Below, one piece after another: positions 15,019-22,374 of a stretch of 31,699 nt of DNA. Every line of letters starts with the position of its first letter. Position 1 is the first letter of the stretch. A model generated the notes under the pieces. It saw only the letters and a program-made list of their open reading frames with translations, searched no databases and had not been told where the DNA came from. Location of the stretch: positions 1 through 31,699 of the forward strand of contig CAZIEW010000066.1 in NCBI GenBank assembly GCA_964538515.1. The letters run 5' to 3'. The DNA comes from CALBZH01 sp964538515. GTDB lineage: Bacteria > Desulfobacterota > Syntrophobacteria > Syntrophobacterales > Syntrophobacteraceae. Position numbers and translations under genes: made by a program.

Positions 15019-15084
15019 CGAGCCAAAGAAGGCTCGCAATGCTCCTCCGCTCCACAATCCCTCAATCCAATGCCAAGAAGGCAT
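15019..15084 (+). promoter_or_regulatory. Tandem GCC-A-rich loop-GGC hairpins before TonB receptor 2
   Basis: Hairpin 1: CGAGCC-AAAGAA-GGCTCG (15019-15036). Hairpin 2: ATGCC-AAGAA-GGCAT (15070-15084). The stem-loop pattern matches the alternative hairpins in the hldD, Opp and TonB1 leaders (A(A/C)GAA loop closed by GCC/GGC), but no terminator arm is seen here. The gap 14967-15249 holds no gene. Confidence 0.5.
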
Positions 15085-15249
15085 CCCCGTTCGGACAACA
15101 AGGCCCCGGCGTTCGGGTGCGTCCGGAAACCGAAGCCCCTCAGACGATTGCCCGGCACGGATTCGCTCCGTGGTGGGGATGGTTTGCGCCGGATCCCGAA
15201 ACCGCTGATTTAGCCATCAACAGCCTAAGTTATTCAGGAGACGGTGGTC

Positions 15250-17280
15250 ATGGGACGTGCTGCATCTGGATTTCTTCTTGCCCTTTTATCAACGCTTGCA
15301 TTGGTCGGGACAGGCCTCGCGGAGGACAAGCCGGCCGAATACACCGGCGACCTTGAAGCCATCGTGGTCACCGCTTCAAAGACTCCCAAGCCCCAGAAGA
15401 ACGTGACTCAGGAAGTGAGCGTCATCACCGAGGACGCCATCGATCATTACATCGATTCGAAGAAGAACGTGACGGAACTGCTGACGTTCGAGCCGGGCAT
15501 TTTCGTGAACATCCTGTCGCGAAACGACGCCAACTGGGGATCCGTGGGCGGCCTGGCGCACAAGTACAACACCTACATGCTGAACGGCCTTCCCATCGAT
15601 TCGTTCGTGGATCCCCAGAGCCTGGATCCCTGGGCATTTCAACGGATCGAAATCCAGCGCGGTCCTGCGTCGATCCTGTACCCCAACTATCTCTTCATGG
15701 ATTTCGCCGGAAACCAGACGCCGCTTGCCGGGACGATCAACCTCATCCTCAGGAGCACCGTCGACAGCCCCATGACCAAGGTGAGCTCCGATTTCGGCTC
15801 CTACAACACCTGGACCACCCGGGTGTACCATCAGAACCGTGTGGGAGACCTCCACTTTTTCCTCGGCGGCATGTACGAGCAGTCGGACTACACCAACTAC
15901 GGCACCAACCCCTCCTGGCTGAACATGATCGACGACCCGGAATATGAAAAGATCAAGCTGTACGGCTATGGAACCTATCACTTCGGTGGCTCGCCCGACC
16001 ACACGCTCTCCTTTTTCGCCCACCATTTCTGGCACGATGGAGACGCCGGCCGCCCGAATCGCGACTTCGAGCACGAATACACGACGCTGAACGCCCAATA
16101 CAATCTACCGATCAGCTCCTGTGTCACCGCCCAGGCCAAGGCGGGCTACAGGAATTACGACCGCGCCTGGATGGAGGACAACTACCCCAAGAACCTCAGG
16201 AAGTTTTCCGACAACGGCGTCGACCAGTTCATCATTCCGGCGGACTTTTCGATTGGCGTCAAGCATCTCGAAGGCGGACTGCTCACCGTCGGGACCGACT
16301 TCCAATACGCGAATTACGAAACCTTCACGGATGTCCGACGGCAGGTCATGGGAAACGATGCCGCGGCTTACCAAAACGGAATCTACCTGCAGGAGGAGTA
16401 CACCTGGAGGAACTGGGTCTTCCGAGGGGGCGGACGGTGGTCTTACCTGAAGCACGAGTATGATCTGATCGGCGGGAACGAGCCCGACATTCGCGAGAAA
16501 TCCTGGAACAAATTCCTCTGGAGTGCCGGTGCCAGGTATAATGTGCTGGAAAATCTCTCCCTCTTCACCAATGCGGGCAGCAGCTTCGTCGCCCCCGGGA
16601 TCATGTCCATCGGAGGGACGCTGAGCGAAGCTGACGCGGGGGTTCCGGGTCGAAACGGCCGTCTGCCCAACCCGGGTCTGCAGCCGGAGGAAGGGATGGG
16701 CTTCGATCTGGGGGTGAACTACCAGATCACCCCGAGCTGGTATTTTGCCGTGCGCGGATTTCTCAATCTCATCAACGACCAGATCGTGCAGATCGTCGTG
16801 AGCCAGGATCCCTCCCAAGCCAAAGACATCAACGCCGGCAAGACCACGGCGTACGGACTGGAGGTGGAGTTGAAGCACCGCTGGAAGCCCTGGATGGAAG
16901 CCTTCGCCAACTACACGTACACTCACTCCAATGTGGAGAACGACCTGATTGACGACCAGAACAACGTGCAGGTTCCCTTCGTGCCCGAGCACATGGGCAA
17001 CTTCGGGCTCACCTTCTACCTGCCCTACGATTTCCGCCCTGCCGTGTGGGTGCACGTGGTGGGAGCGATCACCGACAGCACATCGCTCTCGGGACGCCGC
17101 GAATTCGACCCCTATGCCGTTCTGAACATGAAAATCGAGAAGGGGGTCATCAAAAACGATTGCCTGAAGCTTGACGCGTACCTTGATCTTTACAACGTAA
17201 CGAATGAAAAATACGAGATGCCGTGGCAATTCCAGGATCCCGGCTTCGCGGCTTCCGGTGGCCTCAAGATCGTCTTCTAA
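15250..17280 (+). CDS. TonB-dependent outer-membrane receptor 2
   Basis: A 676-residue receptor. Signal peptide 1-24 (cleavage near GLA-ED), TonB box near 36-42 (EAIVVTA), a plug with 'VTELLTFEPGIFVN', 'YMLNGLPIDSFVDPQSLDP' and 'RIEIQRGPASILYPN', then a beta barrel ending in Phe (GGLKIVF). It differs clearly from receptor 1, so it is not a recent duplicate and probably binds a different ligand or form. AGGAG nine bases before the ATG at 15250 supports this start; a GTG six bases earlier is possible. The gene is 39 bp before FecB2 and leads a receptor-binding protein-permease-ATPase operon, so all four likely handle the same substrate. Confidence 0.93.
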   Translation: MGRAASGFLLALLSTLALVGTGLAEDKPAEYTGDLEAIVVTASKTPKPQKNVTQEVSVITEDAIDHYIDSKKNVTELLTFEPGIFVNILSRNDANWGSVGGLAHKYNTYMLNGLPIDSFVDPQSLDPWAFQRIEIQRGPASILYPNYLFMDFAGNQTPLAGTINLILRSTVDSPMTKVSSDFGSYNTWTTRVYHQNRVGDLHFFLGGMYEQSDYTNYGTNPSWLNMIDDPEYEKIKLYGYGTYHFGGSPDHTLSFFAHHFWHDGDAGRPNRDFEHEYTTLNAQYNLPISSCVTAQAKAGYRNYDRAWMEDNYPKNLRKFSDNGVDQFIIPADFSIGVKHLEGGLLTVGTDFQYANYETFTDVRRQVMGNDAAAYQNGIYLQEEYTWRNWVFRGGGRWSYLKHEYDLIGGNEPDIREKSWNKFLWSAGARYNVLENLSLFTNAGSSFVAPGIMSIGGTLSEADAGVPGRNGRLPNPGLQPEEGMGFDLGVNYQITPSWYFAVRGFLNLINDQIVQIVVSQDPSQAKDINAGKTTAYGLEVELKHRWKPWMEAFANYTYTHSNVENDLIDDQNNVQVPFVPEHMGNFGLTFYLPYDFRPAVWVHVVGAITDSTSLSGRREFDPYAVLNMKIEKGVIKNDCLKLDAYLDLYNVTNEKYEMPWQFQDPGFAASGGLKIVF

Positions 17281-17319
17281 CCCATCAAACGCTTATTCCG
17301 TCAGCGAGGGCTGCTCCCC

Positions 17320-18378
17320 ATGGGACATGTTCTACTGCGAATCGCGTGCAGTCTGCTTGTGGCTCTGGCAGGAGCAGTCCCCGCAATCGCCGCGGAAAAG
17401 CCTCCCACGGAATCATCGGCATCCCCGGTATGCGCCGAAGACTTCCGCGGCAGGCGGATCTGCCTGGAGCGGCCGGCCACGCGGGTGGTTTGCCTCATTG
17501 AAAGCGCCTTGAGCGGTATATTCATGCTGGAGGCGCAGGACCGCGTGGTCGGCGTTTCCACCAATGTCTACCAGGAGCCGGTCTTCCCGTACTATGCGGC
17601 CATGGACCCACGCATCGCGACGAAGAGTCTTCCGACCCCGGGGAATTGGGACTTCGTGAACCTTGAAAGCCTGGTCGCCCTCCAGCCGGACCTCGTCGTC
17701 ATCTGGTCCCACCAGGAGGAACCCATCCGCGCGATCGAACAGCAGGGCATTCCAGTCTTTGGCGTTTTCATCCGGACCTTCGCGGACGTCAGCCGGGAGA
17801 TCGAATCCCTGGGAGCGCTTCTGGGGGCGGCGGGGCGGGCGGGCGAGCTGGTCCGGTCCGCAAACGATTCCCTGGCGGCGCTGAAGGCCCGCTTCGAGCC
17901 GACTCGAGCCGGGAAGCCACCAAAGGTTTATTTCATGTGGGCTCAGGGGGATCTGGAGACTTCCGGCCGCGAGAGCACGGTTCAGGAGCTCATCGACCTG
18001 GCGGGTGGAGAGAACGTCTGCGGCTCCATGAATCAGGAGCACCTGGTCCTGAGCCGCGAAACGCTCTTGGCGCTGAACCCCGAGGTGGTTGTCATGTGGT
18101 TCAACGATCGAAAGGATCCTCGCGACGTCATGACCCATCCGGCGTGGCGGAGCGTTGCGGCCGTGCGGACGGGCAGGGTGCACGAATTCCCGGATGTGTT
18201 CAGCTGTGACCTGTGGACATTGAAGTACATCCATGCCGTCATGCTCGTTGCTTCGTGGTGTCACCCGGACCTGTTTCGCGTCGCCGACGTGGAGCGGGAG
18301 AAGGATGGGCTCTTTCGCAGTCTTTACGGCAACCGTTTCTCGTTCCCCGGACAGGGGACGACTCCGCCGACAAAGTGA
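17320..18378 (+). CDS. Periplasmic FecB/BtuF-type binding protein 2
   Basis: A 352-residue class III binding protein. Signal peptide 1-24 (cleavage at AIA-AEK). The mature part has 'RRICLERPATRVVCLIESAL', 'FVNLESLVALQPDLVVIWSH' and 'VQELIDLAGGENVCGSM' followed by 'LALNPEVVVMWFND', the two lobes and connecting helix of the family. Two Cys (38 and 48) near the mature start could form a disulfide. It receives ligand from receptor 2 and passes it to FecCD2. GAGG lies ten bases before the ATG. Confidence 0.9.
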   Translation: MGHVLLRIACSLLVALAGAVPAIAAEKPPTESSASPVCAEDFRGRRICLERPATRVVCLIESALSGIFMLEAQDRVVGVSTNVYQEPVFPYYAAMDPRIATKSLPTPGNWDFVNLESLVALQPDLVVIWSHQEEPIRAIEQQGIPVFGVFIRTFADVSREIESLGALLGAAGRAGELVRSANDSLAALKARFEPTRAGKPPKVYFMWAQGDLETSGRESTVQELIDLAGGENVCGSMNQEHLVLSRETLLALNPEVVVMWFNDRKDPRDVMTHPAWRSVAAVRTGRVHEFPDVFSCDLWTLKYIHAVMLVASWCHPDLFRVADVEREKDGLFRSLYGNRFSFPGQGTTPPTK

Positions 18379-18420
18379 CGCCCACCGACCCGCTCACGAT
18401 ATCAGTAGACGAGGCTTTTC

Positions 18421-19431
18421 TTGAATCGCTCCCTGCTCCGCCTTTTTCTGTACCTGCTCCCGCTGCCCGTGCTGGCCGTATCGGCCCTGGTCGGCCCGTC
18501 GGACGTGGTCGGTCCCGCCAAACTGGCATCCTGGGTCCTGGCCAAGCTTGGCCTTGGAGTGGATTTCGGGCCGGTGAACGAGCCCCTCTTTCGTGCGATC
18601 CTCCTGGACGTGCGTTTGCCGAGGATTCTCACCACCTTTCTGGTGGGCGGAGCGCTCGGGATCGCCGGCAACGGCCTCCAGGCCCTTTTTAGAAACCCCC
18701 TGGTCGATCCGTACCTCCTCGGGCTTTCGTCGGGCGGAGCTTTCGGAGCCGCACTGGCTTTGACGACCGCGTGGCTCCCCGTGCAGCTCTCGGCTTTCTG
18801 CTTCGCCACGGCCGCCGTGGGGTTGAGTCTCCTCCTCGCCCGAACCCGTAAGCAGGTTTCGACGGTGTCGCTCATTCTGTCCGGAGTCGTCGTGTCCGGC
18901 GTCTTCACGTCGCTCCTGACGATCCTTCAATTCCTCACGGACCCGTTCAAGCTGCAAACCATCGTCCACTGGACCATGGGGAACCTCCACAATGCGACCT
19001 GGGAGCACCTGCATTCCTCGGGGCCGCCCATGATCGCGGGGTCGCTTTGCCTCTTCGCCATGCGCTGGCGCATGAACGTTCTGGCCCTGGGAGACGAGCA
19101 TGCGCGCGCCGTGGGACTCCACCCGGGCCGCGAGAAGATCCTGGTGCTGGTGCCTGCGACCCTGGCAGCGTCGGCATCAGTTGCCGTGGCAGGGGTCATC
19201 GGGCTGGTGGGGCTTGTCGTCCCGCACATGGTCCGCATGATGATCGGACCCGACAACACCCACGCCACGCCGGCCAGCTTCGCTTTCGGCGGCGCGTTTC
19301 TCCTGATCGTGGACGACATATCACGGTCCCTGACCGCCTTCGAGCTGCCTGTCGGGGTCTTCACGACGCTGGTCGGGGGCCCATTTTTCATCTTCCTGCT
19401 CAAGCGGACGCGGGCGGGGTGGGAGGCTTGA
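18421..19431 (+). CDS. FecCD/BtuC-type ABC permease 2
   Basis: A 336-residue inner-membrane permease with about nine or ten helices. Signatures are 'RLPRILTTFLVGGALGIAG', 'NPLVDPYLLGLSSGGAFGA', 'VLALGDEHARAVGLHPGREK' and 'GVIGLVGLVVPHMVRMMIG'. The start is TTG at 18421, with GAGG about eight bases upstream; no ATG nearby fits the family. It follows FecB2 by 42 bp and its stop is one base before the ATPase start, so it is part of the TonB2 operon. Confidence 0.9.
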   Translation: MNRSLLRLFLYLLPLPVLAVSALVGPSDVVGPAKLASWVLAKLGLGVDFGPVNEPLFRAILLDVRLPRILTTFLVGGALGIAGNGLQALFRNPLVDPYLLGLSSGGAFGAALALTTAWLPVQLSAFCFATAAVGLSLLLARTRKQVSTVSLILSGVVVSGVFTSLLTILQFLTDPFKLQTIVHWTMGNLHNATWEHLHSSGPPMIAGSLCLFAMRWRMNVLALGDEHARAVGLHPGREKILVLVPATLAASASVAVAGVIGLVGLVVPHMVRMMIGPDNTHATPASFAFGGAFLLIVDDISRSLTAFELPVGVFTTLVGGPFFIFLLKRTRAGWEA

Positions 19432-19432
19432 A

Positions 19433-20215
19433 GTGGCTGCCGTAGAAGTGAGGGACTTGTCGTTCCGGTACGGGACAACCGCGATCCTGCGCTCCATTTC
19501 GATGGACGTCCAGGAGGGATCGTTCCATATCCTGCTGGGGAAAAACGGCAGCGGCAAATCCACCCTGGTGCGGGTGCTTGCGGGGGTTGCCCCCTGCCCC
19601 AGGGGGGTCGTCCGCATCTTCGGAGACGACATCGCCGCCCTGTCCGCAGCTCGTCGCGCGAAAACCGTCGGATATTTGCCCCAGCGCCATCAGGTCGTTT
19701 TCCCGTTTTCGGTGGAGGACGTCGTCATGACCGGGAGAGCCGGCTTCGTCCGTTTCGTCCCGGCGATCGAGGACCGGAAAAAAGTCGCGGAAGTCCTGGA
19801 GCGCATCGGGATCGAGCATCTGCGCGAGCGAGTCTTCACGGAGCTCTCGGGAGGCGAGCAGCAGATCGTGATGATCGCCCGCGTGCTGGCGCAGGAGCCC
19901 CGAATCATCCTGCTCGACGAGCCCACCTCTCATCTGGATGTCGCCAACCAGGCGAAACTGCTTGATCTGCTGCGGGAGCTCATCGAGTGGGGGCTCACGG
20001 TGGTCGCAGTCCTCCACGATCCGAATATCGCCTTTCTCTATGGGACCGCGTTCACTGGTCTCAAGGACGGCCGAGCGCTTCCCATCGACCCTGACATGAC
20101 CCTTTGGGATTCGCCCTTCCTGGAAGATCTCTATGGTGTGCCGATGACGAGAGTCCCATATGGCGAGAAAGCGTTTATCCTGCCCACCCCGCGCGGGACG
20201 CGTCGGAACGGATGA
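19433..20215 (+). CDS. FecE/BtuD-type ABC ATPase 2
   Basis: A 260-residue complete ATPase: Walker A GKNGSGKS (36-43), Q-loop Gln84 in YLPQRHQ, signature LSGGEQQ (138-144), Walker B IILLDE (158-163), H-loop His195 in VAVLHD. GTG start with GGGAGG nine bases upstream. It powers FecCD2 and, since the ATPase of the first Fec system is wrecked, may also power FecCD1 (inference). The C-terminal part (after about 210) diverges from FecE but is of normal length. It is the last gene of the operon; no clear terminator follows. Confidence 0.92.
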   Translation: MAAVEVRDLSFRYGTTAILRSISMDVQEGSFHILLGKNGSGKSTLVRVLAGVAPCPRGVVRIFGDDIAALSAARRAKTVGYLPQRHQVVFPFSVEDVVMTGRAGFVRFVPAIEDRKKVAEVLERIGIEHLRERVFTELSGGEQQIVMIARVLAQEPRIILLDEPTSHLDVANQAKLLDLLRELIEWGLTVVAVLHDPNIAFLYGTAFTGLKDGRALPIDPDMTLWDSPFLEDLYGVPMTRVPYGEKAFILPTPRGTRRNG

Positions 20216-20368
20216 TACACACCGGAAGCCCATTGCCCGTCAATCCGTCGTGGTCGAGAAATGAATGGCAACATCAGATCAATCAGAGCTTGAAGCCTGA
20301 GCGGATTCAGTTAAGGTAAGGAGGCGTTTCCCGACGAAGGAAATCTTTAGCCCGGTGAGCCCTCAGGG

Positions 20369-20703
20369 ATGGATGAGGTGGAAATTCACAGCAAACGTCA
20401 AGAAGGGAAGAAACTGCCCGAGCACCTGAAGCCTTTCTTCTGGGATGTGGACTTCGAAGGGCTCACCGTTTGCGGGGCTCGCCCCGCTTCATCATGAGTC
20501 GCCTGATGGAGCATGGCGACGAGCTGTCCCTGCGCTTTCTCCTGCAGACCTTCGGTCGCGACGAGCTCAGAGCGACGCTCAGGACGAGTCGTGCCCTATC
20601 GAGAAGGTCCAGAAGATTTTGGGCAATCCTCCTTGATACTGAGGTGGAATCATGCATCGTGAAGCGATACCCGACTCCGTTTGGCGAGTGCTCCTGGGAT
20701 TGA
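20369..20703 (+). pseudogene. DUF6922-like antitoxin-type gene, frameshifted
   Basis: Frame 1 from the ATG at 20369 reads 'LPEHLKPFFWDVDFEGLTV' and then runs off into a stop at about 20495. The rest of the domain continues in another frame from about 20470 ('PRFIMSRLMEHGDELSLRFL', 'RDELRATLRTSRALSRRSRR', 'FWAILLD'). Loss of one base near 20465-20480 explains it. The 'FFWDVDF...RFWxLxL' pattern fits the small DUF6922 proteins that commonly sit just before AbiEii-type nucleotidyltransferases, as here. The stretch 20216-20368 before it shows no gene. Confidence 0.7.
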
Positions 20704-20843
20704 GCGCACTGGAATCCATGCGATCGAGCTACCTTGCCGGCGGCACGGGTCTCGCCATTCAGTTGGGCCACAGAGTGTCGGTGGACCTTGGTTTCTTCTT
20801 CCCGGAAGGCTCAGACCATCTCGACGTCCTCGAAGATCTGCCC
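20652..20843 (+). pseudogene. Truncated AbiEii-like nucleotidyltransferase
   Basis: From the ATG at 20652, about 64 codons match the start of AbiEii/AbiGii-type toxins: 'YLAGGTGLAIQLGHRVSVDL' then 'GFFFPEG'. The family has GG(T/S) then D-x-D here. The second Asp is replaced by Gly, so the metal site is already lost. Homology stops at about 20840 where the sequence becomes the reverse strand of the DUF4338 fragment. A full toxin is over 200 residues, so most of the gene is missing. The open frame runs on to 21026 but only as antisense of the neighbour. Confidence 0.72.
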
Positions 20844-21367
20844 TCCTCGGCCAGAGGTTCTTCTGAGTCCCAGCGTGTGGCCGACCGAGACCCATCCCGC
20901 CGCCTTGTAGCAAGTCCCTTTGAAACGCCGGGGATCGACGAAGGTTTCGGCAAGCCATACGGAATGACCGTAGGCATTCATCCAATCGAGGGAGAGTCGT
21001 TTGTCATCGAGGGAGAGGATTCGTGAAGCAAGATCGGGAATTCGTACATCGGGCAGGATCAGGAACCGGGAGTTGTTGACGACAAGGGGCAACCGGGACC
21101 CTTGGAGCTGTGGAGACCATCCGATCCATTGATCGCGGACTTTGCAGCTCAGGGCGCCTGCACACACCATACGAGCAAAGCGAGCCACCGGTCCTGGAAG
21201 CCGGCCGCATAGCGCAACGATTCCCCTGCCATGGAACGAAATCCCAGGTAGTGGTGCTCCTGCATCAGTTGATCCCATTGAGCTCGCTCATTTCGAAAAA
21301 TCGGGCGAACCTCAATGAAGCCGAGCAGGTCATCGTGCGCTGTGGTGTGGCCTCCCTCACGGCTCAT
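20811..21367 (-). pseudogene. DUF4338/DruA-like fragment, frameshifted
   Basis: Minus-strand reading gives 'WDQLMQEHHYLGFRSMAGES' and 'AAGFQDRWLALLVWC' in one frame, then after a shift 'CAGALSCKVRDQWIGW', 'VVNNSRFLILPDVRIPDLAS', 'WLAETFVDPRRFKGTCYKAA' and 'GWVSVGHT'. This is the DUF4338 domain of Druantia protein DruA and many solitary genes. The shift is in a GTGTGTG run near 21165-21172 and fits a 2-base insertion. The N-terminal domain is missing, and the C-terminus is cut at the junction with the AbiEii fragment. Solitary DUF4338 genes are often multicopy, and no Druantia partner genes are here. Confidence 0.75.
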
Positions 21368-21508
21368 GCCCTCTCAATAGCACAGACGAAGGCCAAAATC
21401 CGCCGGGATCTCTTTCCTGAATCATTTTTGTCTCTTATGCGCGTGGGTGAGGTATTCCTGGTTGGGTGACCGATGGCGCGAGCATTCCATCATGAAGGAG
21501 ACGGCACC

Positions 21509-22345
21509 TTGAAATCCTTGGAAGGAAGCGCGTATCGACTTCAACCCGAGCGCGGTGCACAACTGGTGATCGAAGATGCGCCGCTCATCGAGTGGGCGAA
21601 GACGCGGGGAATCCCTCCCAGCCAGGCCGTGATCGCGGCCCTCGAACGGAGCATTCTCCCCGTGCGTTACCTCAAAAACTGCAGTGCTCTCAAGTTGAGC
21701 GAGCAGCTTCGGATATGCCGGAGCCGCGTGCTCATCTGCGGCTGCGGCGGACTGGGGGGCGTCCTGGCGAGTCTGCTGGGCCGAGCAGGCGTGGGCTTCT
21801 TACGGTTGGTGGACGGCGATCAGTTCGCTCCCTCGAACCTGAACCGGCAGTGGTTCTGCGATGCGGAATCCCTTGGCCGTAACAAGGCTGAAACCGCCCG
21901 CGATCGCATCTTAAAGATCAACCCCCTTCTTAAGGTCGAGGCTGTTCCGAACCATTTCAGGGATTCAAACGCGCCCCAGATCCTCGATTCCATCGACCTG
22001 GTCCTGGACGCGCTCGACAACCTGCCATCGCGCTTTCTGCTGTTTGAAAGCGCGCGAAGAGCCGGTCTTCCTTTCGTCCACGGCGCGGTTGCCGGCTGGT
22101 GGGGGCAGGTCACCACCTTCATGCCGGGATCGGCAGCCCATCTCGACCAGGTTTATGGGGAGCACCGCCATCGGAGCGAAGCCGAGGAAGGGCTCGGCGT
22201 CCTTGGCCCCGCGGCGGCGTTAATCGGCAGCATCCAAAGCATGGAGGCCCTGCGCCTGCTCGCCGGCCTCTCGCCTGCATACGCGGGCAGCCTCCTCTAC
22301 TACGACGGTGAGTCCGGCGAGCAAGTCAGGGTGCCCCTTTCGTGA
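21509..22345 (+). CDS. HesA/MoeB/ThiF-family adenylyltransferase-like protein
   Basis: A 278-residue E1-like protein. After an N-terminal extension of about 75 residues comes the ATP-binding GCGGLGG (78-84), 'RLVDGDQFAPSNLNRQWF' and 'DLVLDALDNLPSRFLLFESA'. These proteins adenylate the C-terminal Gly-Gly of a ThiS/MoaD-like sulfur carrier. The CxxC pairs that bind zinc in ThiF/MoeB are absent, and it is distinct from the thiF in this window. Family members with this layout are often next to MoaD-like and tungsten-enzyme genes in anaerobes, but none is here, so the partner is unknown. Start: TTG at 21509, supported by AAGGAG eight bases upstream; an ATG at 21473 lacks such a site. Confidence 0.8.
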   Translation: MKSLEGSAYRLQPERGAQLVIEDAPLIEWAKTRGIPPSQAVIAALERSILPVRYLKNCSALKLSEQLRICRSRVLICGCGGLGGVLASLLGRAGVGFLRLVDGDQFAPSNLNRQWFCDAESLGRNKAETARDRILKINPLLKVEAVPNHFRDSNAPQILDSIDLVLDALDNLPSRFLLFESARRAGLPFVHGAVAGWWGQVTTFMPGSAAHLDQVYGEHRHRSEAEEGLGVLGPAAALIGSIQSMEALRLLAGLSPAYAGSLLYYDGESGEQVRVPLS

Positions 22346-22374
22346 GCGAGCGCCCCACCCTTTCGCTGCTCGGC

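Noticed and set aside
16105..17229. A 374-codon minus-strand frame opposite TonB receptor 2
   Set aside because: Shadow of the receptor; no domain or ribosome binding site.
20811..21367. Active Druantia defence system
   Set aside because: Only a frameshifted DruA-like domain fragment; DruB-E genes are absent.
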